DNA of 64,000 nucleotides from an uncultured Clostridia bacterium. GTDB taxonomy: Bacteria > Bacillota > Clostridia > Peptostreptococcales > Anaerovoracaceae. Of the stretch, positions 25,474 to 34,321 are shown one piece after another; within the stretch, counting starts at the first letter, position 1; each line of letters begins with the position of its first letter. The position numbers and the translations under genes are program-made. The stretch covers positions 25,051 through 89,050 of the forward strand of contig CAKQMV010000008.1 of NCBI GenBank assembly GCA_934255135.1. Reading direction: 5' to 3'. The notes beneath the pieces are model-generated. The model made no database searches. It was not told the DNA's origin and saw only the letters and a list, made by a program, of their open reading frames with translations.

Positions 25474-26651
25474 AGGGCAAGACAATCGTACTCGGTGTAA
25501 CAGGAAGCATCGCTGCATATAAGACCGCGAATCTTGCGAGCATGCTCGTTAAGGAGCATGCCGATGTTCACGTGATTATGACGGAGAATGCGAAGAACTT
25601 CATAAATCCGATTACATTCGAGACGCTGACGCATAATAAATGTATAACCGATACTTTTGACCGAAACTTCGAGTTCGACGTGAAGCATATCTCTCTGGCT
25701 CAGAAGGCAGATCTGTTAATGATAGCTCCCGCTTCGGCGAACATTATAGGCAAGATTGCATCGGGTATCGCTGATGATATGCTGTCGACTACTATTATGG
25801 CGGCGAAGTGTCCTGTTCTTATTTCACCTGCAATGAATACTGCGATGTATGAGAACTATTTTGTTCAGAAGAATATGAGAAGTCTTATGGATGCGGGATA
25901 CAAGCTGATTGAGCCTGCAAGCGGATACCTTGCATGCGGAGATACAGGAAAGGGCAAGATGCCGGAGCCAGAGCTTCTTAAGGAGCATATTCTTATGGAG
26001 CTTAGCCATAAGAAGGATCTCAGAGGTAAGAAGGTGCTTGTAACAGCAGGCCCTACTCAGGAGGCAATCGACCCTGTCAGATTCATAAGCAATCACTCAA
26101 GCGGCAAGATGGGCTATGAGGTTGCAAGGCAGGCTGCAAGAAGAGGTGCAGAGGTTACACTTGTAAGCGGAAGAACTAATCTTGATTGCCCTCTCGGCGT
26201 TAACAGAATCGATGTTCTGTCAGCGGCAGATATGAAGGATGCTGTAGTATCTAACGCTGAAGAGACTGATATTTTTGTCATGGCAGCGGCTGTTGCCGAT
26301 TACAGACCTGCAGTAGTAAGCGACAGCAAGATCAAGAAGAAGGATGGCTCGATGGCGATTGAGCTTACAAGAACTGAAGATATCATCGCCGGAATCTGCG
26401 AGAACAAGAGAGCAGATCAGTTTGTCTGTGGTTTTTCTATGGAGACAGATAATCTGATTGAGAATTCAAGGTCTAAGCTTGAGAGAAAGAAGCTGGATAT
26501 GATAGTTGCTAACAACCTCAAGGTAGAAGGCGCCGGATTCAGAGGCGACACTAACGTTGCTGTTATTATTAGGCCGGATTCTATTACAGAACTGGACATT
26601 ATGAGTAAGTCAGAGCTTGCGGACGTGATATTAGACGAGATTATACAATAA
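25467..26651 (+). CDS. coaBC: Bifunctional phosphopantothenoylcysteine decarboxylase / phosphopantothenate-cysteine ligase
   Basis: A 394-residue coenzyme A biosynthesis enzyme. The N-terminal FMN-dependent CoaC domain (about 1-185) has GVTGSIAAYK, the catalytic His in VKHISLA, PAMNTAMYEN and the substrate-clamp Cys in SGYLACGDTGKGKM. The C-terminal CoaB domain (about 190-394) has VLVTAGPTQEAIDPVRFISN and the dimer motif KIKKKDG. Both activities look intact. AGGAGGAAG precedes the ATG. Confidence 0.95.
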   Translation: MLKGKTIVLGVTGSIAAYKTANLASMLVKEHADVHVIMTENAKNFINPITFETLTHNKCITDTFDRNFEFDVKHISLAQKADLLMIAPASANIIGKIASGIADDMLSTTIMAAKCPVLISPAMNTAMYENYFVQKNMRSLMDAGYKLIEPASGYLACGDTGKGKMPEPELLKEHILMELSHKKDLRGKKVLVTAGPTQEAIDPVRFISNHSSGKMGYEVARQAARRGAEVTLVSGRTNLDCPLGVNRIDVLSAADMKDAVVSNAEETDIFVMAAAVADYRPAVVSDSKIKKKDGSMAIELTRTEDIIAGICENKRADQFVCGFSMETDNLIENSRSKLERKKLDMIVANNLKVEGAGFRGDTNVAVIIRPDSITELDIMSKSELADVILDEIIQ

Positions 26652-26678
26652 TGAAATTGTATCTTTTTGCCCAGACTG

Positions 26679-26707
26679 TTGGCAGAATACGGAATATCTG
26701 ATATCAT
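26679..26707 (+). promoter_or_regulatory. Promoter upstream of the LOR/SDH-family gene
   Basis: TTGGCA (26679-26684), 17 bases, TATCAT (26702-26707), giving a leader of about 55 bases ahead of CGGAGG and the start codon at 26772. Confidence 0.55.
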
Positions 26708-26771
26708 ATGTCTGAGATGGTGAAAAAATTAACAAGTGAAATACGTATGATCAACAACGGAGGTTATTATT

Positions 26772-27866
26772 ATGGCATTTGAACTTAGAAAGTATACTCA
26801 TCCGGACTTCACACAGGACAAATTTGTAAACGCCCCAGACTGTGTGCTCGTTCCTGCACCTAAGGATGGAGTTGCACCTGACAACTTCCATGCTAACAGT
26901 ATTTTCCCTGAATATTTTAAGGTTAACGGAGAGTGGCTCCTTCTTGAGGAGAGCAGAATGGACACAGTTCCAATGTTCGACGGAGAGAAGATGCAGTCAT
27001 ATGAACCAAGAAGACTTAAGAAGGGTGACCTCGTAGTAGTTGGAAGAACTGAAGACTGCGAAGAGGGAATCTACATGCATGCTAATGGATTCAATGAGGA
27101 GAGAGGCTCAGGAGATACATTCGCATTCAGAACAGGAAGATCAAGAGAGACCGCATTCGGTAAGGATATCGACGAGATCGTAGAGCTTCTCAAGCACGAG
27201 AAGGAGAACGGAAACGTAGTATGGGTACTCGGACCTGCATTCTCATTTGACATCAGAGCAAGAAGAGCTCTTTCAGCAATCATCTCAAACGGATATGCTG
27301 ATGCAGTACTTGCTGGTAACGCTCTCGCTACACATGATCTTGAGGGAGCATACATGAACACAGCTCTTGGACAGAACATCTACACTCAGGAGAACGTTCA
27401 CAACGGACACTACAACCACCTCGAGCTTATCAACAAGGTAAGAGAAGCAGGATCAATTCCAGAGTTCATCGAGCAGAACAATCTTGATGACGGAATCATC
27501 TGTGCAGCAGTAAAGAATGATGTTCCAATTGTACTTGGAGGATCAATCAGAGACGACGGTCCACTTCCAGAGGTATTTGGAAACTGCTACGATGCACAGG
27601 ATGCAATGAGAGGCTGCGTAAAGAAAGCAACAACAGTAATCACACTTGCAACAATGCTTCACTCAATCGCAGTAGGAAACATGACACCATCATTCAGAGT
27701 AATGGAGGATGGAACTGTAAGACAGGTTTACTTCTACATCTGCGACATCTCAGAGTTCGTAGTAAACAAGCTTGCAGACAGAGGATCACTCTCAGCTAAG
27801 GGAATCATCACTAACGTTCAGGACTTCATCTGCAGCGTAGCAAATGGACTGGGACTTGAGTACTAA
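26772..27866 (+). CDS. LOR/SDH-domain protein, possible ornithine cyclodeaminase type
   Basis: A 364-residue protein recognised as the LOR/SDH bifunctional conserved region family (TIGR00300-like). Typical segments are RRLKKGDLVVVGRTEDCEEG, the nucleotide-binding-like WVLGPAFSFD, GYADAVLAGNALATHDLEGA, VPIVLGGSIRDDGPLPEV and CVKKATTVITLATMLHSIAVGNM. In archaea and in the C-terminal half of cyanobacterial arginine dihydrolase fusions, this family has NAD-dependent ornithine cyclodeaminase activity, making proline and ammonia. That activity is inferred here, not shown. Codon use is strongly biased (uniform GGA, CTC/CTT, TCA, AAG), like the translation genes nearby, suggesting high expression. 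It stands alone behind its own promoter. Confidence 0.65.
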   Translation: MAFELRKYTHPDFTQDKFVNAPDCVLVPAPKDGVAPDNFHANSIFPEYFKVNGEWLLLEESRMDTVPMFDGEKMQSYEPRRLKKGDLVVVGRTEDCEEGIYMHANGFNEERGSGDTFAFRTGRSRETAFGKDIDEIVELLKHEKENGNVVWVLGPAFSFDIRARRALSAIISNGYADAVLAGNALATHDLEGAYMNTALGQNIYTQENVHNGHYNHLELINKVREAGSIPEFIEQNNLDDGIICAAVKNDVPIVLGGSIRDDGPLPEVFGNCYDAQDAMRGCVKKATTVITLATMLHSIAVGNMTPSFRVMEDGTVRQVYFYICDISEFVVNKLADRGSLSAKGIITNVQDFICSVANGLGLEY

Positions 27867-27995
27867 TTTCTATTAGTATAGCGATTCATATAACGATAGA
27901 CTTTAATAGCATAAGGGCTCTTGCGATAGACCGTAGGGGCTCTTTTTATGTATAATTTATGTACTTTCAAGCTATACAATTTTGTTCACCAAATG

Positions 27996-28012
27996 TATAA
28001 TTTACATTTGGT
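27996..28012 (+). promoter_or_regulatory. Promoter and overlapping palindrome upstream of the sensor lipoprotein gene
   Basis: A perfect 10-bp inverted repeat, ACCAAATGTA (27988-27997) and TACATTTGGT (28003-28012) with a 5-base spacer, overlaps a TATAAT -10 (27996-28001) with TATACA about 17 bases upstream. This is the position of a repressor operator; the regulator is unknown. Confidence 0.5.
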
Positions 28013-28049
28013 ATATTTGTAAATAATCTTATTGTAAGGACGAACATAT

Positions 28050-28850
28050 ATGAAGAAACTTGGAGTTTTGATGGCGTGCGTTATAGCCATCTCTATGCTA
28101 TGTGGATGCAGCGGAAATAATGAGGGCATGGCAGCGGATCTGCCTGAAATAACAGTAGGAAGCGATACGTATCCGCCTTTTGTTTTTGAGGATGCTGATG
28201 GCAATCCTACAGGTATTGATGTGGAGCTTGCCAGAGAGGCCTTCAAGCGGATGGGGTATAAGTCTGTATTTAAGACAATTAACTGGGAGAATAAGACAAA
28301 GCTTGTAGATTCAGGAGCGATTGACTGCATCTGGGGAAGCTTCTCTATTGATGGAAGAGAAGATCTATACAATTGGACGAAGCCCTACATGTACAGCAGA
28401 GAGGTTGTGGCTGTGAAGGCGGACAGTGGTATTACGAGCTTGTCTGACCTTGAAGGAAAACGCATCGCTGTTCAGTCGACTACAAGACCCGAAGAGGTGC
28501 TTCTTTCTGGCAGTAATCCTGATATCCCCGAATTGATGGAGGTCATTTCACTTCAGAAGAGAGAGGTTATGTATCCATATCTCAGTAAGGGTTATGTTGA
28601 TGCAATTGCAGCTCATGAAATCTCAATTCTTACATGCATGAAGGATTATAGAATTGACTATAGAATCATAGACGAGCCACTTCAGAGCGTTGGCCTGGGT
28701 GTGGCTTTCTCAAAGAAGGACAAACGAAATCTTCAGCATAAGCTTTCTAAGAGTTTTGAAGAAATGAGAAATGATGGAACTATGAAGAAGATAATCGGAA
28801 AGTATCTCGAGGATCCTGAGAAATATATGGAGGCTGGAGATAATGAGTAA
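28050..28850 (+). CDS. Family 3 extracellular solute-binding lipoprotein
   Basis: A 266-residue periplasmic-binding-fold protein with an N-terminal lipoprotein signal (MKKLGVLMACVIAISMLCGC, lipidated Cys20). The mature domain has the amino-acid-binding family pattern: VGSDTYPPFVFEDADGNPTG, D-VELAREAFKRMG and an SLSDLEGKRIAVQSTT hinge segment. No ABC permease or ATPase follows. The next gene, overlapping by eight bases, is a hybrid sensor kinase, so the protein probably presents an amino acid or similar ligand to the kinase rather than to a transporter. Confidence 0.85.
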   Translation: MKKLGVLMACVIAISMLCGCSGNNEGMAADLPEITVGSDTYPPFVFEDADGNPTGIDVELAREAFKRMGYKSVFKTINWENKTKLVDSGAIDCIWGSFSIDGREDLYNWTKPYMYSREVVAVKADSGITSLSDLEGKRIAVQSTTRPEEVLLSGSNPDIPELMEVISLQKREVMYPYLSKGYVDAIAAHEISILTCMKDYRIDYRIIDEPLQSVGLGVAFSKKDKRNLQHKLSKSFEEMRNDGTMKKIIGKYLEDPEKYMEAGDNE

Positions 28851-31050
28851 AGATAACCGAAGAAAGCTTACATTATTAAGGGTAGATCTTACAAATCGCG
28901 AGCGTATGAGATATACGTTTATAGCAATTGCGGTAGTCATTATCTCAGGCATCCTTGCATCACTATATGACATTAATCAGACAAAGAATATGATGCAGGA
29001 TACAGTTTCATACGTCAAAGAGCAGTGCAACAGATACACAAGAATTCAGCTTGCCTCAGAGGCGAAGAGTCTTCTTCGTGTGCAGCAAAGCTGCGTCGAT
29101 GTTGCGTATGACATTGAGAATTACGATAATAGTCTTAATAGAGACTTATTAAAGGAATATACAATTTACAATTATCTTTCTGGCATTATGGTTCTTGATG
29201 CTAATGGAAGGATTGTGGAAGAGTATCATATGGGTGAAATGCCGGAAGCTGTCGGCGACGCAATCGAATCAGAGGCCCTTTTGGACACTATTGATCATCC
29301 GAAGAAGAGATATGCTGTAAGAAGCTCATGCACTGATGGAAGTGAGGTGGATATCGCGGCAATGTCTGAGGCTGATTCAGATCTGATAATCGCCGTTTAT
29401 TATCACACTCCGGCTGACTACAAGAATTCATTCAGTCTGACGATGAATTCCTTCCTGTCAGGTTATGTCATGGAGAAGAACGGCACCATTGTTGTCAGCA
29501 GCAATGATATTGTTACCGCAAGTAATGATAAGTCACTTGTCGGTAAGGATGTAGATGAAATCAGGGTTGTAAACAAGCTGCAGAAGAATGGTAAGTATAA
29601 TGAACTCATTGCAGCAACGCAGAAGGGGAAACTTCTTAGCCACCATTATTATGGCCTTATGGATCACGGCAGGGATTGCTATATTTATGCTGTTTTGCCT
29701 GAAAGCTCAGTGTTTACATACACACCCAGGGTGATGCTGTACGGACTGATTGCATATCTGGCTGTGCTTACGCTTCTTTACTATATGAGAGTGAATGTTG
29801 AAAGCCGCCACCGCGAGGAGCAGATTAAGGCTCAGAGAGAATATGCGATAAGTCTTAAGAACAAGAACAAGCAGCTTACTGTCGCCAAAGAACAGGCAGA
29901 ACGTGCTAATGTGGCCAAAACGAGCTTTCTGTCCCGTATGAGTCACGACATTCGTACGCCGCTTAATGGTATTATCGGACTTCTCGATATAGACGAGAAG
30001 CATCCGGATAATGAGGAGCTTATAAGAACAAATCACGCCAAGATGCAAATTGCAGCCAATCATCTGCTTTCTCTTATAAACGACGTGCTTCAGATGAGCA
30101 AGCTCGAAAGTGGTGAGGTAGTTCTTTCTGAGGAACCGATTAGAATCGATAATCTTGTTTCAGATGTAATGCTACTTATGGGACAGAGAGCTGCCGAGGC
30201 GGGTGTAACAATCGAATACGACACAGAATCGGACAGCAATGATGTAGATACTGTTTACGGAAGTCCGCTTCACCTGAGACAGATTTTTCTAAATATCTAT
30301 TCGAATTGTATAAAGTACAACAAGAAGGGTGGCTCAATCAGAACACTTTTCGAATGTACGGAGAGAGATTCCAAGACGGTTACGTACAGATGGACTATTA
30401 CTGATACAGGAATCGGTATGAGCGAGGAATTCCTTAAGCATCTCTTCGATCCGTTTACCCAGGAGAATATTGATGCAAGAAGTGTATATCATGGCACGGG
30501 TCTTGGAATGTCTATTGTAAAGAGCCTTCTTGAGAAGATGAACGGAAGTATAGATGTATCAAGTGAGCGTGGAGTCGGATCAACCTTTGTGATAACAATT
30601 CCATTTAAGCTTGCTGAGTCGGAGAAGCTTGATGTGAAGGAGGAATGCTTCGCTGAAGATCTTTCACTAGACGGAATTAAGGTGCTTCTTGTTGAAGATA
30701 ACGAGCTTAATGCTGAAATCGCCAAGACTCTTCTTGAAGATGTGGGTGCAGACATCACACTTGCGTTAGATGGAAAGCAGGCTGTTGATATGTTTGCAGC
30801 AAGCCATGCGGGTGAATTTGATATCATCATTACAGATGTTATGATGCCGGTGATGGATGGAATTGAAGAAGCGAAGACCATTCGAGGTCTCGATCATCCG
30901 GATGCAAAGAGCATTCCGATTGTAGCGATGACTGCTAATGTTTTTGCAGAGGATATCAATAACTGCATCGCCGCAGGAATGAATGCACATATCGCCAAGC
31001 CGCTTAACATGACAAGTCTTCTTGTAACAATCAAGCGTCTGGTTAAATAA
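28843..31050 (+). CDS. Hybrid sensor histidine kinase with receiver domain
   Basis: A 735-residue protein with two transmembrane helices (about 24-43 and 293-313) flanking an extracytoplasmic sensor of about 250 residues (dCache-like in size), a coiled coil, HisKA (RMSHDIRTPLNGIIGLLD), HATPase (RQIFLNIYSNCIKYN, TGIGMS, GTGLGMSIVKSL) and a C-terminal receiver (VLLVEDNELNAEIAKTLLE, phospho-acceptor in IIITDVMMPVMDG). No DNA-binding or output domain follows, so the phosphate must go to a separate Hpt or regulator, or the receiver is inhibitory. It overlaps the binding-lipoprotein gene. A terminator follows at 31067. Confidence 0.9.
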   Translation: MSKDNRRKLTLLRVDLTNRERMRYTFIAIAVVIISGILASLYDINQTKNMMQDTVSYVKEQCNRYTRIQLASEAKSLLRVQQSCVDVAYDIENYDNSLNRDLLKEYTIYNYLSGIMVLDANGRIVEEYHMGEMPEAVGDAIESEALLDTIDHPKKRYAVRSSCTDGSEVDIAAMSEADSDLIIAVYYHTPADYKNSFSLTMNSFLSGYVMEKNGTIVVSSNDIVTASNDKSLVGKDVDEIRVVNKLQKNGKYNELIAATQKGKLLSHHYYGLMDHGRDCYIYAVLPESSVFTYTPRVMLYGLIAYLAVLTLLYYMRVNVESRHREEQIKAQREYAISLKNKNKQLTVAKEQAERANVAKTSFLSRMSHDIRTPLNGIIGLLDIDEKHPDNEELIRTNHAKMQIAANHLLSLINDVLQMSKLESGEVVLSEEPIRIDNLVSDVMLLMGQRAAEAGVTIEYDTESDSNDVDTVYGSPLHLRQIFLNIYSNCIKYNKKGGSIRTLFECTERDSKTVTYRWTITDTGIGMSEEFLKHLFDPFTQENIDARSVYHGTGLGMSIVKSLLEKMNGSIDVSSERGVGSTFVITIPFKLAESEKLDVKEECFAEDLSLDGIKVLLVEDNELNAEIAKTLLEDVGADITLALDGKQAVDMFAASHAGEFDIIITDVMMPVMDGIEEAKTIRGLDHPDAKSIPIVAMTANVFAEDINNCIAAGMNAHIAKPLNMTSLLVTIKRLVK

Positions 31051-31066
31051 AGAAATAACCAAGCAG

Positions 31067-31099
31067 GAGATGAATCTATAATGGTTCATCTCTTTTTTT
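31067..31099 (+). terminator. Intrinsic terminator after the hybrid kinase
   Basis: The 8-bp stem GAGATGAA (31067-31074) with TTCATCTC (31085-31092), followed by seven T residues. Confidence 0.85.
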
Positions 31100-31120
31100 A
31101 ATAAAACTGGTATAAGGGTG

Positions 31121-31173
31121 TTGACTTAATATCAACATATGATAATATATTCATATGTTCAAATGTTCGAACA
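31121..31173 (+). promoter_or_regulatory. Promoter and ArsR-type operator of the zinc/cadmium operon
   Basis: TTGACT (31121-31126) with an AT-rich -10 around 31143-31151 is followed by the perfect palindrome TGTTCGAACA (31164-31173) and a related ATATGTTCAAA just upstream. Such TGTTC-type repeats are typical SmtB/CzrA-family operators. The regulator gene starts at 31202. Confidence 0.6.
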
Positions 31174-31201
31174 AAACGAAGTAATTCGGAGGTGAAATAC
31201 A

Positions 31202-31528
31202 TTGGCACATATTCATTCGGAAGAGGAGCTTCTGATTAATGAAATCGGAGAAGAAGAGCTTCTTGAGATGGCAGATCTTTTTAAGATGTTCGCTGATTCG
31301 ACAAGAATAAAGATTCTCTACGATCTTCTTGGTGGCGAGAAGAACGTAACAGAGATATGCGATGATCTTGAGATGAATCAGTCAGCGATTTCCCATCAGC
31401 TTAAGCAGCTTAAGGCATCGAAGCTTGTTAAGGGAAGACGTGATGGTAAGGCTATTATCTATTCACTGGCAGATGACCATGTCAGAACAATTATCGCAAT
31501 GGGACGAGACCATATTGAAGAATGTTAA
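31202..31528 (+). CDS. ArsR/SmtB-family zinc or cadmium sensing repressor
   Basis: A 108-residue winged-helix repressor. The core (about 20-90) has FADSTRIKILYDLL and SAISHQLKQLKASKLV. The C-terminal helix carries Asp91, His93, His104 and Glu107, with the same spacing as the alpha-5 zinc site of CzrA/SmtB (D-x-H ... H-x-x-H/E). No alpha-3 CxC is present, so arsenic or lead sensing is unlikely. TTG 31202 follows GGAGGT at good distance. It heads an operon with a metallochaperone-like HMA protein and a P-type ATPase, which it should repress until zinc or cadmium binds. Confidence 0.9.
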   Translation: MAHIHSEEELLINEIGEEELLEMADLFKMFADSTRIKILYDLLGGEKNVTEICDDLEMNQSAISHQLKQLKASKLVKGRRDGKAIIYSLADDHVRTIIAMGRDHIEEC

Positions 31529-31562
31529 CTAATTATTATTACAAATAACGGAGGATAATATC

Positions 31563-31781
31563 ATGAAGAAGAAGTTTAAGCTACAGGACCTTGATTGTGC
31601 AAACTGCGCAGCTAAGATGGAGGCTGCTATTAAGAAGATTGACGGTGTTGAGGACGCATCAGTAAGCTTCCTTACACAGAAGATGACAATCGTAGGTGAT
31701 GACGCTAAGTTTGATGAAATCGTAGCACAGGCAGTTAAGGAAATTTCAAAGGTTGAGCCTGACTGCAAGGTGCTTCTTTAG
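31563..31781 (+). CDS. Stand-alone HMA-domain metal-binding protein
   Basis: A 72-residue ferredoxin-like HMA protein with the metal site DLDCANCAAKM (Cys12, Cys15). In CadA/ZntA enzymes this domain is usually the N-terminal part of the ATPase. Here it is a separate gene 33 bases upstream of a pump that lacks it, so it probably works as a detached metal-delivery or regulatory domain. CGGAGGA lies upstream of the ATG. Confidence 0.88.
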   Translation: MKKKFKLQDLDCANCAAKMEAAIKKIDGVEDASVSFLTQKMTIVGDDAKFDEIVAQAVKEISKVEPDCKVLL

Positions 31782-31814
31782 AAAGCTATCATAACTATTT
31801 GGAGGACTTGGAAG

Positions 31815-33716
31815 ATGAACGCTTTGACACCAAGACAGAGAAGAGAGCTTAAAGAAATAATAATTTCTGGAATCATTTTCTTCGCGCTTATGATAGTGCA
31901 GCACATGAACCTTCTTCCAGAAAGCGTAAATAGCGCATGGCTCTGGTTCGCTCTCTACCTTGTGCCATATCTGATTGTCGGAAGAGATGTAGTAAGAAAG
32001 TGCTTTCTGGGAATTAAGAACGGAAATGTGTTTGATGAATGCTTTCTGATGACACTTGCGACAGTAGGTGCTTTTGCAACACAGGAATTCAGCGAGGCCG
32101 TTGCTGTAATGCTTTTCTACCAGGTTGGAGAATTCTTCCAGCGTTATGCCGTTGGAAAGTCGAGAAATTCGATTGAGACACTTCTCTCAATCGCACCGGA
32201 TTATGCAAACGTAATCAGAGAGGACGGAAGCGTAGAAGAGATTGATCCTGACGACGTTGAAATAGGAGATATCCTCCTGATAAAGCCTGGCGAGAAGTTC
32301 CCGGTAGATGGAACTGTAGTCGAGGGCGGAGGATATATCAATACATCGGCACTGACAGGAGAGTCGATGCCGCGTTCAGTTGATGAGGGCGATGCGGTTA
32401 TTTCAGGCTGCATCAACGGTGAGAATCTTATGAAGGTAAGAGCCGACAAGCTTTACGAGGATTCTACAGTAATGCAGATTCTTGAGCTTGTGGAGAATGC
32501 TTCATCTAAGAAATCACAGACTGAGTCATTTATCACAAGATTCGCAAGATACTACACACCTGCAGTCGTAGTGGCGGCACTTGTGCTTGCATTTGTTCCA
32601 CCGATTTTTGCAGGAAACCTTATGGACTGGGTTATGAGAGCTTGTACATTCCTAGTAATTTCATGTCCTTGTGCACTGGTTATTTCAGTCCCGCTTGCGT
32701 TCTTCGGCGGAATCGGAGCGGCGTCTCGAATCGGTGTTCTGGTCAAGGGCTCTAACTACCTCGAGATGATGTCTGAGCTCGATACTGTAGTTTCGGACAA
32801 AACAGGAACTCTAACAGAGGGACGTTTCACTGTTAGCGATGTTTATACTGCAGATGGAGTATCACGTGAGACTCTTCTTGGCCTTGCGGCAGCTGTCGAG
32901 TCGGGTTCCACACATCCGATTGCAGTCTCAATCTGCGAAGCTTACGATGGCGATGTAACAGCATTCGATGTTAAGGATCCGGTTAACTATACAGGCAAAG
33001 GATTCGGTGCCTCTGTTGACGGTAGGACTGTCCTCGTGGGCAAAAGGAGCCTTCTTGAGGCCGAGGGCATTTCCGTTCCATCACTTGATGATGTAGCTGG
33101 TAGCGTATGCTACGTTTCAGCTGACGGCAAGTTTATTGGAAGAATTGCTGTATCTGATTCAATTAAGAAGAATGCATCTGATGCGATAAGAAGTATGAAA
33201 CAGCTCGGCGTATCAAAGGTTGTGATGCTGACTGGTGACTCAAGGTCAGCAGCAGAAATTGCAGCAAAGGAGCTTGGAGTTACAGATTATAAGGCAGAGC
33301 TTCTGCCAGCCGATAAGGTAACGTGTGTTGAGAAACTTCTTTCAGAGATTACAGGCAAGAGACGCTTTCTGGCATTTATTGGAGACGGAATAAACGATGC
33401 TCCTGTACTTTCAAGAGCTGATATCGGCATTGCAATGGGTTCACTTGGATCTGATGCTGCTATTGAGGCGGCAGACGTTGTAATCATGGACGATGATATC
33501 GCCAAGGTTCCTCGCCTTATGAAGATTGCGAGCAAGACCGTTGGAATTTCGAGAATGAATATCGTATTCGCACTTGCGGTTAAGGCAATCTGTCTTATCC
33601 TCGGAGCACTCGGAATCGCGAACATGTGGGCAGCAGTTTTTGCCGACGTTGGAGTTGCATTCATATGCATCCTGAACTCGATGAGAATGCTTACAGTAAA
33701 GAGCGAAAACAAGTAA
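31815..33716 (+). CDS. Zn/Cd/Pb-exporting P1B-type ATPase
   Basis: A 633-residue heavy-metal pump. The N-terminal HMA domain is missing and the protein starts with its membrane helices. The actuator has ALTGESMP, the transport site is CPCALVISVPLAF, the phosphorylation site is SDKTGTLTEG, the HP motif is GSTHPIAVS and the hinge is GDGINDAPVL. The CPC motif and HMA neighbour place it with ZntA/CadA pumps rather than copper pumps. It is regulated by the ArsR protein at the operon head. Confidence 0.93.
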   Translation: MNALTPRQRRELKEIIISGIIFFALMIVQHMNLLPESVNSAWLWFALYLVPYLIVGRDVVRKCFLGIKNGNVFDECFLMTLATVGAFATQEFSEAVAVMLFYQVGEFFQRYAVGKSRNSIETLLSIAPDYANVIREDGSVEEIDPDDVEIGDILLIKPGEKFPVDGTVVEGGGYINTSALTGESMPRSVDEGDAVISGCINGENLMKVRADKLYEDSTVMQILELVENASSKKSQTESFITRFARYYTPAVVVAALVLAFVPPIFAGNLMDWVMRACTFLVISCPCALVISVPLAFFGGIGAASRIGVLVKGSNYLEMMSELDTVVSDKTGTLTEGRFTVSDVYTADGVSRETLLGLAAAVESGSTHPIAVSICEAYDGDVTAFDVKDPVNYTGKGFGASVDGRTVLVGKRSLLEAEGISVPSLDDVAGSVCYVSADGKFIGRIAVSDSIKKNASDAIRSMKQLGVSKVVMLTGDSRSAAEIAAKELGVTDYKAELLPADKVTCVEKLLSEITGKRRFLAFIGDGINDAPVLSRADIGIAMGSLGSDAAIEAADVVIMDDDIAKVPRLMKIASKTVGISRMNIVFALAVKAICLILGALGIANMWAAVFADVGVAFICILNSMRMLTVKSENK

Positions 33717-33728
33717 TGCGCTAAAGCC

Positions 33729-33805
33729 TTGCATTTCGGGGCTTCGTGTGGTATATTTAATCGAACGTTATATTTTTCGGAAAGAGTGGGGCAATCCCAC
33801 TCTTT
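33729..33805 (+). promoter_or_regulatory. Promoter and leader hairpin of the rimP-nusA-infB operon
   Basis: TTGCAT (33729-33734), 17 bases, TATATT (33752-33757). The leader holds a perfect 10-bp hairpin, AAAGAGTGGG (33781-33790) with CCCACTCTTT (33796-33805), not followed by a strong T run. It lies 30 bases upstream of the rimP start and could be an attenuator or a residual terminator of the metal ATPase operon. Confidence 0.55.
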
Positions 33806-33835
33806 CACTTATGTTTGGATTTTTTCGGAGGAGTT

Positions 33836-34312
33836 ATGGCTAAGGAAGATATTTCAAAGAAGGTTACAGAGCTTCTTTCGGAGTTCTGCGAGGGTAAGGA
33901 GCTCGAGGTTTACAGGGTTCAGTATAAGAAGGAAGGACCGGACTGGAAGCTTAAGGTTTTCCTCGACAAGCCTGCTGATGCGGAGACTGAGTATGTTGAT
34001 ATCAATGAATGTGAAGCCGCTACAAGATTCCTTGGCGACAAGCTTGATGAGCTCGACCTCATCGAGAGAGCATATACACTTGAGGTAAGCTCACCGGGAC
34101 TTGACCGAGAGCTTATTAAGGACTCCGATTTTGACCGTTTTGCGGGAAGAGAGGTTGAGGTAAAGCTCTTTACTGCAGTCGAAGGAAGTAAGAATCACGA
34201 GGGTACACTTATCGGACTTAAGGACGGTATTGTGACAATCAGTGTGAACGGTAGTGAAATTGAGCTGCCGAAGGATAAGATATCAAAGATTAATCTAGCA
34301 GTAGTATTTTAG
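33836..34312 (+). CDS. rimP: Ribosome maturation factor RimP
   Basis: A 158-residue 30S assembly factor. The N-terminal domain has LEVYRVQYKKEG and VDINECEAATRFL, and the family hallmark YTLEVSSPGLDREL is present, followed by an SH3-like C-terminal domain (about 85-158). ATG 33836 is chosen because GGAGGAG immediately precedes it; an upstream in-frame ATG at 33815 lacks a site. It is the first gene of the nusA operon. Confidence 0.95.
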   Translation: MAKEDISKKVTELLSEFCEGKELEVYRVQYKKEGPDWKLKVFLDKPADAETEYVDINECEAATRFLGDKLDELDLIERAYTLEVSSPGLDRELIKDSDFDRFAGREVEVKLFTAVEGSKNHEGTLIGLKDGIVTISVNGSEIELPKDKISKINLAVVF

Positions 34313-34321
34313 GAGGAAGCG

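Noticed and set aside
33781..33805. Strong terminator for the metal ATPase operon
   Set aside because: The hairpin lies downstream of a good rimP promoter and is not followed directly by a T run, so I treat it as a leader element.
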